Assembly (NCBI GenBank): GCA_018383815.1
Contig: JAHAWU010000005.1
Location: 1 to 60,464 of the forward strand
DNA: 60,464 nucleotides
Reading direction: 5' to 3'
Origin: Candidatus Jordarchaeia archaeon
Lineage (GTDB): Archaea; Asgardarchaeota; Jordiarchaeia; Jordiarchaeales; Jordiarchaeaceae
Shown here: positions 15,788 to 24,995 of the stretch, one piece after another
How positions within the stretch are numbered: position 1 is the stretch's first letter
How the letters are laid out: each line of letters begins with the position of its first letter
Notes under the pieces: generated by a model
Database searches by the model: none
Told to the model about the DNA's origin: nothing
The model's input: only the letters and a program-made list of their open reading frames with translations
Position numbers and translations under genes: made by a program

Positions 15788-16960
15788 GAAATGGTTAGAA
15801 AAGTAGCCATAGTTGGTACGGGCCAAACTAAACATGGCAAAAGACAGGATGCAAGTTTTCAAGAGCTAGTTTACGACGCAGTTAGCAAGGCTCTGAACGA
15901 TGCTGGTCTACAAATAGAAGAAATAGACGCGGTAGTAACAGGATCTATGCCTGCCCCCATGGAAGGAGTCAACGCCCCCCACCTCTACTGGGGAGACGAC
16001 CCCGCGGGAGCAGTTTTGAAACCATTAATGCGCGTGGCAACTTGTGGAACCACTGGCGTTTCTGTTGCCCACTCTGGTTACTATCATGTGGCTTCGGGTA
16101 TGTTTGATGTGGTCATTGCGGTGGGTGCAGAAAAACAATATGAGGGGGAACCACAGGGAACGATGACTACTGTTGTTGAAGGGTGTTTCCAGAGGCCCTT
16201 TACTGCTGGTGCTCCCAGCGTATTTGCAATTCAATCCAACGAATATGTTCACAGGTATAATATTCCCGAACAAAGAGTGCGTATGGCGGCTGCGGAGGTT
16301 TCGGTGAGAAACCATAACGATGCGCTTGACAATCCCTACGCGCACATTCAGATAAAAATCACGGTGGATGATGTTCTAAAGTCAAGAATAATCTGTTATC
16401 CCGTCAGGCTTTTGGATGTCTGCCCCTCATCTGATGGGGCTACGGCAATAATATATGCTTGTGAGGAGAAGGCTAGGAAAATAACGGACACGCCCGTTTG
16501 GGTGAAGGGTTTAGGATACCGAGGCGACGAGTATTGGATAGGTGACAGCGACAAGGTGGTTTGGGATTCCGCAATCGAGGCAGCCAGAACCGCCTATAAA
16601 CAGGCTAAAATCACCAACCCCTTAAAACAACTAGACGTGGCAGAAGTTTACAACCCCTTCACATTCCAAGAACTCTTATACTATGAATGCTTCGGCTTCT
16701 GCGAAAAGGGTGAAGCATGCAAGTTAGTTGAAGACCAAGTCGTTATGAGGCATGGGGAACTACCCTGCGACCCCTCCGGTGGAGTTCTGTGCACCAACCC
16801 CATAGGAGCCACTGGAATAACGAGAGTCGCAGAGGCGGCGCTACAGGTTCAGGGAAAAGCTGGAAAGCACCAAATTCCAGATGTTGAAACCGCCTTTGCC
16901 CACGCAATGGGTGGCGTTTCACAACTAAACGGGGTAATGATACTGGGAAGAACACCATAA
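15788..16960 (+). CDS. Thiolase-like acyltransferase (SCP2/archaeal type)
   Basis: The thiolase-superfamily enzyme has 390 residues. ATG 15788 is chosen over TTG 15767 because GGGAAGG sits just before it. The nucleophilic Cys85 is present in VATCGTTG. Where most thiolases have GHPxGATG, this protein has TNPIGATG, so the usual His is Asn. The C-terminal HAMGG box has His in place of the second Cys, as in SCP2-type thiolases. It may cleave or form C-C bonds of CoA esters, or act as a thiolase-like aldolase. Archaeal thiolases are often followed by a DUF35 OB-fold partner; none lies here. Confidence 0.8.
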   Translation, partial: EMVRKVAIVGTGQTKHGKRQDASFQELVYDAVSKALNDAGLQIEEIDAVVTGSMPAPMEGVNAPHLYWGDDPAGAVLKPLMRVATCGTTGVSVAHSGYYHVASGMFDVVIAVGAEKQYEGEPQGTMTTVVEGCFQRPFTAGAPSVFAIQSNEYVHRYNIPEQRVRMAAAEVSVRNHNDALDNPYAHIQIKITVDDVLKSRIICYPVRLLDVCPSSDGATAIIYACEEKARKITDTPVWVKGLGYRGDEYWIGDSDKVVWDSAIEAARTAYKQAKITNPLKQLDVAEVYNPFTFQELLYYECFGFCEKGEACKLVEDQVVMRHGELPCDPSGGVLCTNPIGATGITRVAEAALQVQGKAGKHQIPDVETAFAHAMGGVSQLNGVMILGRTP

Positions 16961-17620
16961 AAAACCATTTATTTCACCTTTCTTCCCACAGCCAAGTTAT
17001 CCCCTCTGAGAATTCTCTGCCTTCGGCATGGTTCTTTGCATTTCTTTTAATTTGGATTCTTTAACGCAAATCTCCCTAAACAGACATGTACAGTTGTTTC
17101 TGTAGTTTGCGAAGTTTTTTCTCACTCCTTTTTCAGAGACTAATAATTCCACTAAATGGGACAACCTCCATCCTAATTTCTCCGTCGGTGTGAATTCTCT
17201 TTTTGGTACATAATTAGTTGCTCTTTAATTATGTAGGACTTACGTGGTTGGGTGGGTATTTGTGTGGGGTTGGTGATGGGGTTGCTTGAGTTCGTCGTCT
17301 TTTTTCTATTTCGGACCTATTAGACCTTTTTTTTGAGATATGAGCATAAAAATTCTGGATTTTACCAATTCAAGACAAAAAAGGAGAGTTTGGCACCGCC
17401 ACAGGCGCAAATTAACCACAAAACAATCCTCAACTGCGTAACTCCTATTATGTTTAACTCGTTTCCTTGATTGAAGTTGGTTTGTGTAAACCATTAATTT
17501 TGGAGTTCGATTTCGGCATATTCGTCATTTGTCGTGCCCCTAGGAAGTGTCAGAGATAAAGTTTAAATTATGAAATAAACGCAATCAAACTAAAATCCAA
17601 CGATTTAAGTATAGGAGTGA
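16961..17620. other. Long gene-free region
   Basis: Some 660 bases carry no convincing gene. T-rich tracts follow the thiolase-like stop and may terminate it. A 62-codon minus-strand frame at 17306-17494 has no ribosome site and an unusual composition, so it is not called. The last 60 bases carry TTTAAATTATG and ATAGGAGTGAT, the likely promoter and ribosome site of the next gene. Confidence 0.3.
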
Positions 17621-17626
17621 TATCGA

Positions 17627-18043
17627 ATGAGTCTCACCTACATAAAATATGGCGTTTTACTCGCTCTCTTGGGCGGTCTCCTCGGAATCATTGCCTTCAT
17701 TTTGGGACTACTAATGGCTCCTATTTTGGCCTCGCTGACCCCTAACATGCTCCTCACTATTCTTGGATATTTAAGCCTACTAGCCTCAATCATAATACTC
17801 ATACTCACTTTAGCATTAGCAGCAAGAAAGCTCCTAGCAAAAATAAAGACAATAATTCTCCTAGTGATTATCTTGGGAATCATTGAGCTTTTGAACCTTA
17901 ACTTCGCAACCATTGCGCCAATTATTTCAATTATAGGCGGCTTACTCGCCATAATTGGTGGCATATTAGCCATGATGGGAATGAGACCAGCGCCAGCACC
18001 AAAACCAGCTGAGGCAAAACCAAAAGCTAAAAAGGCAAAATAA
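17627..18043 (+). CDS. Small four-helix membrane protein with a Lys/Ala/Pro tail
   Basis: The 138-residue protein is almost entirely hydrophobic, with about four predicted membrane segments between residues 5 and 120. It ends in a cytoplasmic-looking tail, APAPKPAEAKPKAKKAK. GGAGTGA lies 9 bases before ATG 17627. Similar tails occur on archaeal and bacterial proteins that touch nucleic acid or acidic partners, but I do not recognise the family. It stands between the thiolase-like gene and purN, with T-rich terminator sequence after it. Confidence 0.7.
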   Translation: MSLTYIKYGVLLALLGGLLGIIAFILGLLMAPILASLTPNMLLTILGYLSLLASIIILILTLALAARKLLAKIKTIILLVIILGIIELLNLNFATIAPIISIIGGLLAIIGGILAMMGMRPAPAPKPAEAKPKAKKAK

Positions 18044-18054
18044 GGAGACCAAAA

Positions 18055-18085
18055 AGCGTTTCTAAAAAATTTTTTATTTTTCTCT
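18055..18085 (+). terminator. T-rich terminator after the four-helix protein
   Basis: A run reading TTTTTTATTTTTCTC begins about 20 bases after the stop codon. This T-tract layout is typical of intrinsic termination by archaeal RNA polymerase. Confidence 0.4.
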
Positions 18086-18226
18086 CCTTTTCTTAATTTA
18101 ACGGAATTTTACTCTCCCTTCTTTGATTGTGGTTCCCAAAAAAGGTTTTTAAAAAGTTTTTATTTGGCATTGTTGATGATTACTTTTATTAACTATTGGT
18201 GTCTTAGGAATTTTGTGGGGTTTTAA

Positions 18227-18853
18227 ATGAATATTGGAGTGCTTGTTTCCGGTAGGGGTTCCAATCTTCAAGCTATCATAGATGCTGTGGAATCGGGCTA
18301 TATTAAGGCTAAAATCAGTGTAGTTATAAGCAGTCGAAAGGACGCTCCCGCCCTGCAAAGAGCTAAGGAACATGGGATTGAAGCCATCTTCATTGACCCC
18401 CAGGATTTCTGGAAGGACAAGGAGCACCGTGAGGAGAAGAGAGTTGAATACGATAAGAAAATTATTGCGGAGCTTGAGAAGAGAAATGTTGACTTGGTGC
18501 TCCTTGCAGGCTACATGCTTATGCTCAGCCCCTACTTTGTCAACAAATACAAAAACAGGATTATGAACATTCACCCCGCCCTTCTCCCCTCATTCCCCGG
18601 TGTGAACGCTCAAAAACAGGCTCTAGAATACGGAGTTAAATACACTGGAGCCACAGTGCACTTTGTGGACGCAGAAATGGATCATGGACCCATAATACTC
18701 CAGGATGTAGTGCCAGTTCTTGACGACGACACTGTAGAAACCCTCTCCAATAGAATCCTGGAAAAGGAGCACAAAATCTACGTAGAAGCAGTTAAACTAT
18801 TCACCGAAGGAAAACTAAAGGTGGAGGGAAGAAGAGTAAAAATACTGAAATAA
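18227..18853 (+). CDS. purN: Phosphoribosylglycinamide formyltransferase
   Basis: The 208-residue product is a complete folate-dependent GAR transformylase, step three of purine synthesis. It moves a formyl group from 10-formyltetrahydrofolate to GAR. The catalytic triad is present as Asn114 and His116 in MNIHPALLPSFPG and Asp152 in DAEMDHGPI. The phosphate-binding loop GVLVSGRGSNLQA starts at residue 4. ATG 18227 is about 80 bases downstream of TTTTTAAAAAG at 18145-18156, with a second AT-rich element near 18183. No other purine gene lies in the window. Confidence 0.93.
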   Translation: MNIGVLVSGRGSNLQAIIDAVESGYIKAKISVVISSRKDAPALQRAKEHGIEAIFIDPQDFWKDKEHREEKRVEYDKKIIAELEKRNVDLVLLAGYMLMLSPYFVNKYKNRIMNIHPALLPSFPGVNAQKQALEYGVKYTGATVHFVDAEMDHGPIILQDVVPVLDDDTVETLSNRILEKEHKIYVEAVKLFTEGKLKVEGRRVKILK

Positions 18854-18868
18854 CAAGTTCCTAACCTG

Positions 18869-20302
18869 TTAATCTTCTCCATGCCTTTCTAGGAATTCTC
18901 TGTACTCAATCATTCTTTTTATGGCTTTAGAGGCGCGAGTCATGGTGGGCACCACAGATATGCCGCGGGCAGAGTAGAACTTTCTGAGAAATATGGCTTC
19001 ATGTTCACTAAATGCGGGAAGAATTGCCATAACGAAGGGTTTCCCCAACTCGTTTTTTATGTAGTCCGCCGCCTCCTTTACGGATTTGCGGAGATTAATA
19101 TACCATTGGTAACCCCTGAAACGTTTGGCAAAGCTTCTGAAGCGGTCCAGCATCTCAAAAATAACATAGTCAATGTTATCCTCACTGGCTGCCACCTTGA
19201 TCACTTCGGCAATGTTTGCAAATCGGAAAAAGGCTGAGGGGATATCCAAAGGGTTTCTAGTACTTATCCCCGCCGCGGGAACCATTCTCTCAATTTTCTC
19301 CCGAGTCTCTCTTGAAAGTAGGGGAATCTCTAAGCCCATTTCCACAGCTTTGTCCGTTTCCGTGACACTCTCCCCACCACTGAAGGAAACTATAAGGCCC
19401 CTCCTACCCCTAGGTGGAGGATTTTTCAGAAAAACCACATAAGTATCAACGAGGTCTTCTAGGTCTCGAATGTCTATGGCCCCAATCTGTTTCAAAGCCG
19501 CCCTCCAAATATTCCCAGAACCCGCCAAGGAGCCGGTGTGGGAAGAAACCGCCACCGCCCCCCTCTCCGTTTGCCCCCCCTTCCAAACTATCACCGGCTT
19601 CTTCTTAACCGCCTCTCTTAAAGTTTCGAATAGTCTCCTCCCATTCTTGGTTCCCTCAATATATGTGGAGATAATCCTTGTTTTGGGGTCCTCAGATAGA
19701 TACTCCAAAAAGTCCGGGTTGTCCAAATCTATGGCATTTCCATAGCTAACCACCTTACTGAAGCCAACACCCCTCAACCTACCAGTGTAAATCACCTGCT
19801 CCGTAAGCGCGCCACTCTGAGCTATGAAAGCTACTGGTCCAGGACGCCTGGGAAAGCCGGGTAGGAATGATAAACCACTCTCCGGGCAATAGATGCCCAT
19901 GCAGTTGGGGCCAATTATTCGGGTCACACCCTTCCTCGCAATTTTTAGGAGTTCCCGCTCCAGCTTTTTTCCTTCCTCAGTTCCGGTCTCACTGAAACCC
20001 GAAGTGAAGAAATGAACAGTTTTAACTCCCTTCTCAACACATTCCCGCATAACATCCGGAGTATACTTTGCAGGAACAGTCACCGTGACGAAATCAATGT
20101 CTCCAGGAATATCAAGGACACTTTTATAACATTTGAAGTTCAAGATGCTTTCCCTATTGGGGTTGACCACATATATTCTTCCCTTAAAACCCGCAACTAA
20201 GGGGCCCTGCAAGTAGAACAGGGAGCCCTCATTAATGCCGATAAAAGCTATGGACTCGGGATGAAACAATCTTTCGAAATAATCGAATTCCTCACGGTCC
20301 AA
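18869..20302 (-). CDS. ADP-forming acyl-CoA synthetase alpha-subunit-like protein
   Basis: The 477-residue protein has a CoA-binding Rossmann domain (residues 10-140, IGPNCMGIY near 130) and two succinyl-CoA-ligase-like domains. His255 in AVSSHTGSLAG matches the phosphorylated His of ADP-forming acetyl-CoA synthetase alpha subunits. The ATP-grasp beta subunit that completes the reaction (acyl-CoA + ADP + phosphate to acid + ATP + CoA) is neither fused nor adjacent, so it must be encoded elsewhere or this alpha works differently. TTG 20302 follows GGAGACTGGTGAT. It is divergent from the FAD oxidase/CCG pair. Confidence 0.83.
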   Translation of the reverse strand: MDREEFDYFERLFHPESIAFIGINEGSLFYLQGPLVAGFKGRIYVVNPNRESILNFKCYKSVLDIPGDIDFVTVTVPAKYTPDVMRECVEKGVKTVHFFTSGFSETGTEEGKKLERELLKIARKGVTRIIGPNCMGIYCPESGLSFLPGFPRRPGPVAFIAQSGALTEQVIYTGRLRGVGFSKVVSYGNAIDLDNPDFLEYLSEDPKTRIISTYIEGTKNGRRLFETLREAVKKKPVIVWKGGQTERGAVAVSSHTGSLAGSGNIWRAALKQIGAIDIRDLEDLVDTYVVFLKNPPPRGRRGLIVSFSGGESVTETDKAVEMGLEIPLLSRETREKIERMVPAAGISTRNPLDIPSAFFRFANIAEVIKVAASEDNIDYVIFEMLDRFRSFAKRFRGYQWYINLRKSVKEAADYIKNELGKPFVMAILPAFSEHEAIFLRKFYSARGISVVPTMTRASKAIKRMIEYREFLERHGED

Positions 20303-20468
20303 AAAATCACCAGTCTCCTAAACTTTTAACAACACAAATCATAGGGTTGAATATTAACCTTTTCCAAAACTTTCCCCGCCTCAAAGCCCACCCCAAATTT
20401 TTGATAAGGCATATAAGCACTAACGACTAAAATACTTTATCCAATACCTTGAATAGTGAGATGGTATT

Positions 20469-21950
20469 ATGGTTAGTGTTTTAAAGGCTTTAGAAGACGC
20501 CGTAGGCTCAGAATATGTTTCAGACAAGGACTTCATAACCTATGCCTATGCCAGAGGAATAGACAGCGCCCTCCCAGCAAACCCACCGGAGTATGTGGTG
20601 AAGCCAGGATCAACAGAAGAAGTCGCCGCGGTAATGCGCATAGCCAACCAGTACAAAATACCAGTAGTTCCACGTGGAGGAGGCTGCTGTTTAACCGGTG
20701 GCTCAAAGCCCATAGAGAAGGGAGGAATACTTCTAGACACAACCAGAATGCACAAAATACTAAACATAGACTTAAACACCCTAACCGTCACCGTTGAAGC
20801 AGGAATAACCTGGGCAGAGCTTAACAACAAGCTGAACGAACTAGGCTACTACACCGGAAACCTCGGTCCAGGAAGCGGAATGTCCGCGGTGGTCGGAGGC
20901 GGACTCTCACACCACAGCGTAGGAGGCGGCGGAGGAGCAAAATACGGAACCTGCACCGAGCACGTCGTAGCCTTAGAAGTGGTGCTACCAACCGGCCACA
21001 TAATAAACACCGGCGCCAACGCTAGCGTCTACACCAAGGAACCATTCTGTCGCTTCGGATTCGGCCCAGATCTAACTGGACTATTCCTGGGCGATAATGG
21101 ACTTTTGGGAGTCAAGACCAAAGCCACCCTAGAAATCTTTCCAAAACCCCCTTACCACGCAGCTAAGACCTTCACCATAGAAGAGCCCTCGGCTGAAAAT
21201 GCAGCAAAAATCTGGCTGGCCTGGAGGAGGAGAGGAGACCTAGGAATCTACGATTCGCAGTGGTGGCCCCTAATAATGGTTCTAGGCCTGCAACTACTAT
21301 TGGACGTACCGCCAATAAAGCCTTGGGTGGGACTACAGAAAGCAGTGTTCTGGTACACCATGGAGGCCGAAACAGAGGAACAATTGGAAGCCAACATAAA
21401 AATTGTGGATCAAATATGCAAGGAGAATGGTTGCACAGAGTTGGGGCCTGAATTAAAGGATGGTAACATCGCCAAGTGGCATTATGAGGAACAGGGGCAC
21501 TGGCTGAACTGGCACAGCCTCTGGGGAGGCATGGGGCCGGGCTCCATACCCTTAACAACAGAGCATCACCAGGCCATACACCGCGTCCCCTATATTAGCA
21601 AGAAACTTGACGAGTGGGAAGCAGCGCACAGAGCAGAACTCGACGCGAACGGCGGGATGCAGACCGGAATATCCACAGCAATTCTTTGTGGACATACAAC
21701 AGTGGAGGTTGACTCCGGGCTTCTGGGTTGGGATAAGCCGGAATACCGCGAGAAGAATCTGGAGCTCTGGAAGAGTCAGATTGAGATGCTGCTCAGAGAG
21801 GGGGCCATGCCCTACATGGTTGGAGAAATGTTTAGCAAGGGACTAATAGACACTGAGGCCTTCAACGGAACCTATTACGCGTTTCTGAGAGACATCAAAA
21901 GGGCTTTGGATCCCAACAGGATTCTGAGCCCCGGAAAATTCTATCTCTAG
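20469..21950 (+). CDS. FAD-linked oxidase, GlcD/D-lactate dehydrogenase type
   Basis: The 493-residue flavoprotein has a PCMH-type FAD-binding domain: VVPRGGGCCLTGGS near residue 58 for FAD pyrophosphate and GGGLSHHSVGGGG near 142. It ends with the family signature DPNRILSPGKF. Such enzymes oxidise 2-hydroxy acids such as D-lactate or glycolate. A CCG-domain Fe-S partner starts 14 bases after the stop, forming a GlcD/GlcF-like pair that can pass electrons to quinone or other carriers. Its 5-prime half uses A/C-ending codons and the 3-prime part more G. No membrane segment is seen. Confidence 0.86.
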   Translation: MVSVLKALEDAVGSEYVSDKDFITYAYARGIDSALPANPPEYVVKPGSTEEVAAVMRIANQYKIPVVPRGGGCCLTGGSKPIEKGGILLDTTRMHKILNIDLNTLTVTVEAGITWAELNNKLNELGYYTGNLGPGSGMSAVVGGGLSHHSVGGGGGAKYGTCTEHVVALEVVLPTGHIINTGANASVYTKEPFCRFGFGPDLTGLFLGDNGLLGVKTKATLEIFPKPPYHAAKTFTIEEPSAENAAKIWLAWRRRGDLGIYDSQWWPLIMVLGLQLLLDVPPIKPWVGLQKAVFWYTMEAETEEQLEANIKIVDQICKENGCTELGPELKDGNIAKWHYEEQGHWLNWHSLWGGMGPGSIPLTTEHHQAIHRVPYISKKLDEWEAAHRAELDANGGMQTGISTAILCGHTTVEVDSGLLGWDKPEYREKNLELWKSQIEMLLREGAMPYMVGEMFSKGLIDTEAFNGTYYAFLRDIKRALDPNRILSPGKFYL

Positions 21951-21964
21951 GAGGAAGATGGATA

Positions 21965-23170
21965 ATGGCAAAAATGAAAAATACTAGAAAACTTTCGGAC
22001 ATGGTTTACGCCTGCTCCGGCATTGGTGACTGTAGAATAGCTTATAGGTGGGCTGTAGGCAGATATGGGGTCTGCCCGGTTCTGGAGCACTCCCCCCAGT
22101 TCGACCCATTCTATGCCCGGGGCAAAATACGCATCGCCAAGGGACTTTTGGAGGGTGAGCTTGAACCCAGCAGGGAACTGGCAGAAGTACTATATCAATG
22201 CACCACATGTGGTAACTGCCACTCTGCCTGCCACCAGAGCATGTGTGAAGAGATAGTACTACCCATAAGTAGATTTATTGACCACGTGAAGCTTTTCGAG
22301 GCTATGAGGGCAGACCTGGTTGAGGAAGGATTAGGACCCATGCCCAGACACAAAGAGATACTGGAGTCAACCAAAAAGGAGCATAACCCCTACATGGAGA
22401 AACACGCCGACCGCTTAAAGTGGATTCCCAAGGGTAAAAAGATTCCCCAGAAGGCAGACCTGGTGTGGTTTGTGGGTTGTACAGAGCCCTATCGACAGCC
22501 AGATTTGGCTCAAGCTTTTCTTAAAATTCTGGAGGCTTCAAAGACCAACTTTGCAATAATACATCCCGAAGAGTGGTGCTGCGGTTCGGTGTTTTTCAGA
22601 ACCGGTGTTTGGGACATGGCTGAGGAGCTCGCAAAACACAACTTGGAAGCCCTCAAAGCTGCTGGGGCCAAAAAAGTGGTAATCCATTGTGCGGGGTGCT
22701 ACAGAACAATTTCCAAGGACTATGTGGAACTATTTGGAGAGTTGCCCTTCAAGGTGGTTAACGCAGTGGAGCTTATCAGAGACCTTATGAAGGAGGGCAA
22801 GTTGAAGCTCAAAAAACTGGACACCAAAGTAACCTATCATGACCCCTGCCACCTGGGAAGACACATGAAAATATATGATGCGCCCCGAGAGATACTTGAA
22901 ATGATGCCTGGAGTGCAACTGGTTGAGATGAAAAGAATAAAGGACGCCTCTTGGTGTTGTGGCGCAGGTGGGGGAGTCAAGAGCGGCTTTCCGGAACTGG
23001 CAGTGGACATAGCTAAAGACAGGATAAAAGAGGCAGAGGAGACTGGCGCAGAGTACCTGGTGACGGCTTGTCCCTTCTGTGTAAGAAATCTCCAAGACGC
23101 AGCGGAAGCATTGAACAGCAAAATTAAGGTTCTAGACATCGTGGAACTAGTAGCCCAAAACCTAGCATAA
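21965..23170 (+). CDS. CCG-domain Fe-S oxidoreductase subunit (GlcF/HdrD-like)
   Basis: The 401-residue Fe-S protein has two N-terminal clusters and two CCG domains. The first cluster is irregular (Cys17, Cys23, Cys37); the second reads CTTCGNCHSACH near residue 79. CCG motifs appear as EWCCGSVF, HCAGCYRT, YHDPCHLGR, WCCGAGGGVKSG and ACPFC. These bind the noncubane or extra clusters in HdrB/HdrD and GlcF proteins. It is the electron-transfer partner of the flavoprotein just upstream. A second, longer homologue lies at 56607-57902. ATG 21968 lies behind GGAGGAAGATGG. Confidence 0.87.
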   Translation: MAKMKNTRKLSDMVYACSGIGDCRIAYRWAVGRYGVCPVLEHSPQFDPFYARGKIRIAKGLLEGELEPSRELAEVLYQCTTCGNCHSACHQSMCEEIVLPISRFIDHVKLFEAMRADLVEEGLGPMPRHKEILESTKKEHNPYMEKHADRLKWIPKGKKIPQKADLVWFVGCTEPYRQPDLAQAFLKILEASKTNFAIIHPEEWCCGSVFFRTGVWDMAEELAKHNLEALKAAGAKKVVIHCAGCYRTISKDYVELFGELPFKVVNAVELIRDLMKEGKLKLKKLDTKVTYHDPCHLGRHMKIYDAPREILEMMPGVQLVEMKRIKDASWCCGAGGGVKSGFPELAVDIAKDRIKEAEETGAEYLVTACPFCVRNLQDAAEALNSKIKVLDIVELVAQNLA

Positions 23171-23500
23171 AAAACAGTAACATCCTCACCCTTCTTTTTC
23201 TTCTAAATAAATTCTACTTTTTTTCACTTTCTAAATAGTATTCCGCAAGTCAGTCCTAGGTCTGGGGAGTTTTCAATAGTTCGAGGATTTTAAATTAGAT
23301 TTTTGGATTTTGAATGTTGGAATCACCCATCTTTGTGCATTCCTGTCAACTTAAGAGGGTTTAGAGTCCTAAGGAACAGTGCCAAATAAAGAGACTCACT
23401 AGGTTCAACATGAAAATGAGCCTGTTTTGGGAGAGATTGATTACTCTTATGGTGGGGTAACCTAAATAAGGATTCCCTTCTCAATTTCTAGATAGTAGCT
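23171..23500. other. Intergenic region with T-rich terminator
   Basis: A pyrimidine-rich tract (TTCTTTTTCTTC, then CTACTTTTTTTCAC) at 23189-23230 is a likely terminator for the FAD/CCG pair. The remaining 270 bases show no gene, RNA or repeat that I can support. Confidence 0.35.
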
Positions 23501-23516
23501 GGTGATGATGGTAGAA

Positions 23517-24380
23517 ATGGCAAACAAGGTTGGTTTCGTGGTTAGGCTTGGTTCCCAGGTGGCATTATCATCTACTGAAGAGATTTCAAAGTTTTTGAAA
23601 AGGAGGGGGTGCGTCACTTATAAAATTAGAGGTGTGGGTGATGTGCAGGATGGCACCCTCTTCATAATTTCTAATGGGGGGGATGGTACAGTTCTGAAAA
23701 CCGCCAGAACCGTTGTGGAACATGGCGGTGGCGTTCCTATTTTTCCAGTGAATTCCGGCACGGTTGGTTTTCTAACTGAGGTGGATGCCCGCAACGCAAT
23801 ACCAGAACTGGAAAAAATTTTGGAGGGACACTATAAGGAGGAAGTTCACCACGCATTAGACGTTTACTTAGAAGGAAAGTATGTGGGATTCGCGGTAAAC
23901 GACGTCGTGATTACCAGTGAGCATGGAAGGATACTTGATGGAAAACTGTTTCTGGATAATGTTCTCGTCTCCACGATTCGCGGTGACCGAGTAATAATAG
24001 CTCCACCCTTAGGTTCAACTGCCTACAATTTGTCCGCAGGGGGATCAATAATACATCCCAAACTTGAGGCTATGTCAATTACCTGCGTAGCCCAATTTTA
24101 CACCAGCAGGTTTTTCCCACTAATCGTACCCATCAACACCAATGTAAAATTTGTTTTGTCCGACACACCATACGAAAACTATGTCATCCTGGACGGCCAA
24201 ATAGCTGAAACAAATGGGAAAAAAATTAGGGGAGGGCAAGTCATCGAGGTGAATGTGTCCCAGAAAACATTCAAACTAATTTACACCGAGAGAAGCTTCT
24301 ATGAAAGAATAAACAAGGTCATCCTAACCCAACAAGAGAAATCACCATGGATAGAGCCCACCCCCGGAGACATATACTGA
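23517..24380 (+). CDS. nadK: NAD kinase
   Basis: The ATP- or polyphosphate-dependent kinase makes NADP from NAD. The diagnostic motif reads SNGGDGTVLKTAR near residue 54 with the essential Asp. The second motif reads PPLGSTAYNLSAGG near 170, where Leu replaces the usual Thr of PTGSTAY. VNDVVITSEHGR covers the NAD-contact region. Of GTG 23502 and ATGs at 23505, 23508 and 23517, the last is preferred because GGTGAT at 23501 then serves as ribosome site. That gives 287 residues, the usual archaeal length. Confidence 0.9.
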   Translation: MANKVGFVVRLGSQVALSSTEEISKFLKRRGCVTYKIRGVGDVQDGTLFIISNGGDGTVLKTARTVVEHGGGVPIFPVNSGTVGFLTEVDARNAIPELEKILEGHYKEEVHHALDVYLEGKYVGFAVNDVVITSEHGRILDGKLFLDNVLVSTIRGDRVIIAPPLGSTAYNLSAGGSIIHPKLEAMSITCVAQFYTSRFFPLIVPINTNVKFVLSDTPYENYVILDGQIAETNGKKIRGGQVIEVNVSQKTFKLIYTERSFYERINKVILTQQEKSPWIEPTPGDIY

Positions 24381-24540
24381 ACCAATTAAAACCCTACTAA
24401 TTATTTTGAACCACCCCAATGACTAGCTCTAATGTAGGAGTTCCACAAGTCTAGGAAATTACCGTCAATTCTTGAGTGGAAACCGAACCATATAATAGGA
24501 AGGTTGCATAACTACTAATTCATCTGAGCAAATCCTTTGC

Positions 24541-24551
24541 TTATTTTAAAA
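24541..24551 (+). promoter_or_regulatory. TATA box for the FKBP gene
   Basis: TTATTTTAAAA lies about 30 bases before TTG 24573. It sits inside the longest possible reading frame, which is why the shorter start was chosen for the FKBP gene. Confidence 0.4.
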
Positions 24552-24572
24552 AGAATTGGAGAATTGGTGCTG

Positions 24573-24983
24573 TTGCCGATTAAGATAGGAGACAGGGTGA
24601 AAATTGAGTATACTTTAACCTTGAACGATGGAACTATCCTCGACACCTCAGAGGGAGGGAATCCCCTAGAGTTTGAGGCGGGTTCGGGAAGGGTAATAAA
24701 GGGATTAGATCAAGCAGTAATAGGAATGGAAAAGGGAGAAGAGAAACTGGTCAAAATAGAACCCAAAGATGCCTACGGATACCGCAAGCCCGAATGGGTG
24801 AAAAGGATTCCCAGAGGCAGGCTTCCCCCCGATTTGGAGGAGGACATGACCTTGAGGTTCACCATGTTTGATGGAACACAAATATCGGGACGAATAATAA
24901 AAATAACAGAGGAGGAAGTCACCGTAGATTTCAACCATCCCTTGGCAGGACTGGTTCTAAACTTTAAAATAAAAATTCTTTAA
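24573..24983 (+). CDS. FKBP-type peptidyl-prolyl isomerase (SlyD-like)
   Basis: The 136-residue prolyl isomerase and chaperone helps cytosolic protein folding. The FKBP core shows YTLTLNDGTILDTSEGGNPLEF, then GRVIKGLDQAVIGM, which forms the active-site pocket. The insert-in-flap region follows (DAYGYRKPEWVKRIPR to VTVDFNHPLAG), placing it in the short archaeal/SlyD group. The SlyD metal-binding His tail is missing. TTG 24573 follows GGTGCTG; upstream codons overlap the TATA box and are unlikely to be translated. Confidence 0.87.
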   Translation: MPIKIGDRVKIEYTLTLNDGTILDTSEGGNPLEFEAGSGRVIKGLDQAVIGMEKGEEKLVKIEPKDAYGYRKPEWVKRIPRGRLPPDLEEDMTLRFTMFDGTQISGRIIKITEEEVTVDFNHPLAGLVLNFKIKIL

Positions 24984-24995
24984 CCATCGCAGCCC

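Noticed and set aside
17306-17494. A 62-codon minus-strand frame
   Set aside because: No ribosome site or promoter, and no recognised motif; left as intergenic.
21172-21558. A 128-codon antisense frame inside the FAD oxidase gene
   Set aside because: It is the complement of a well-supported enzyme and has no features of its own.
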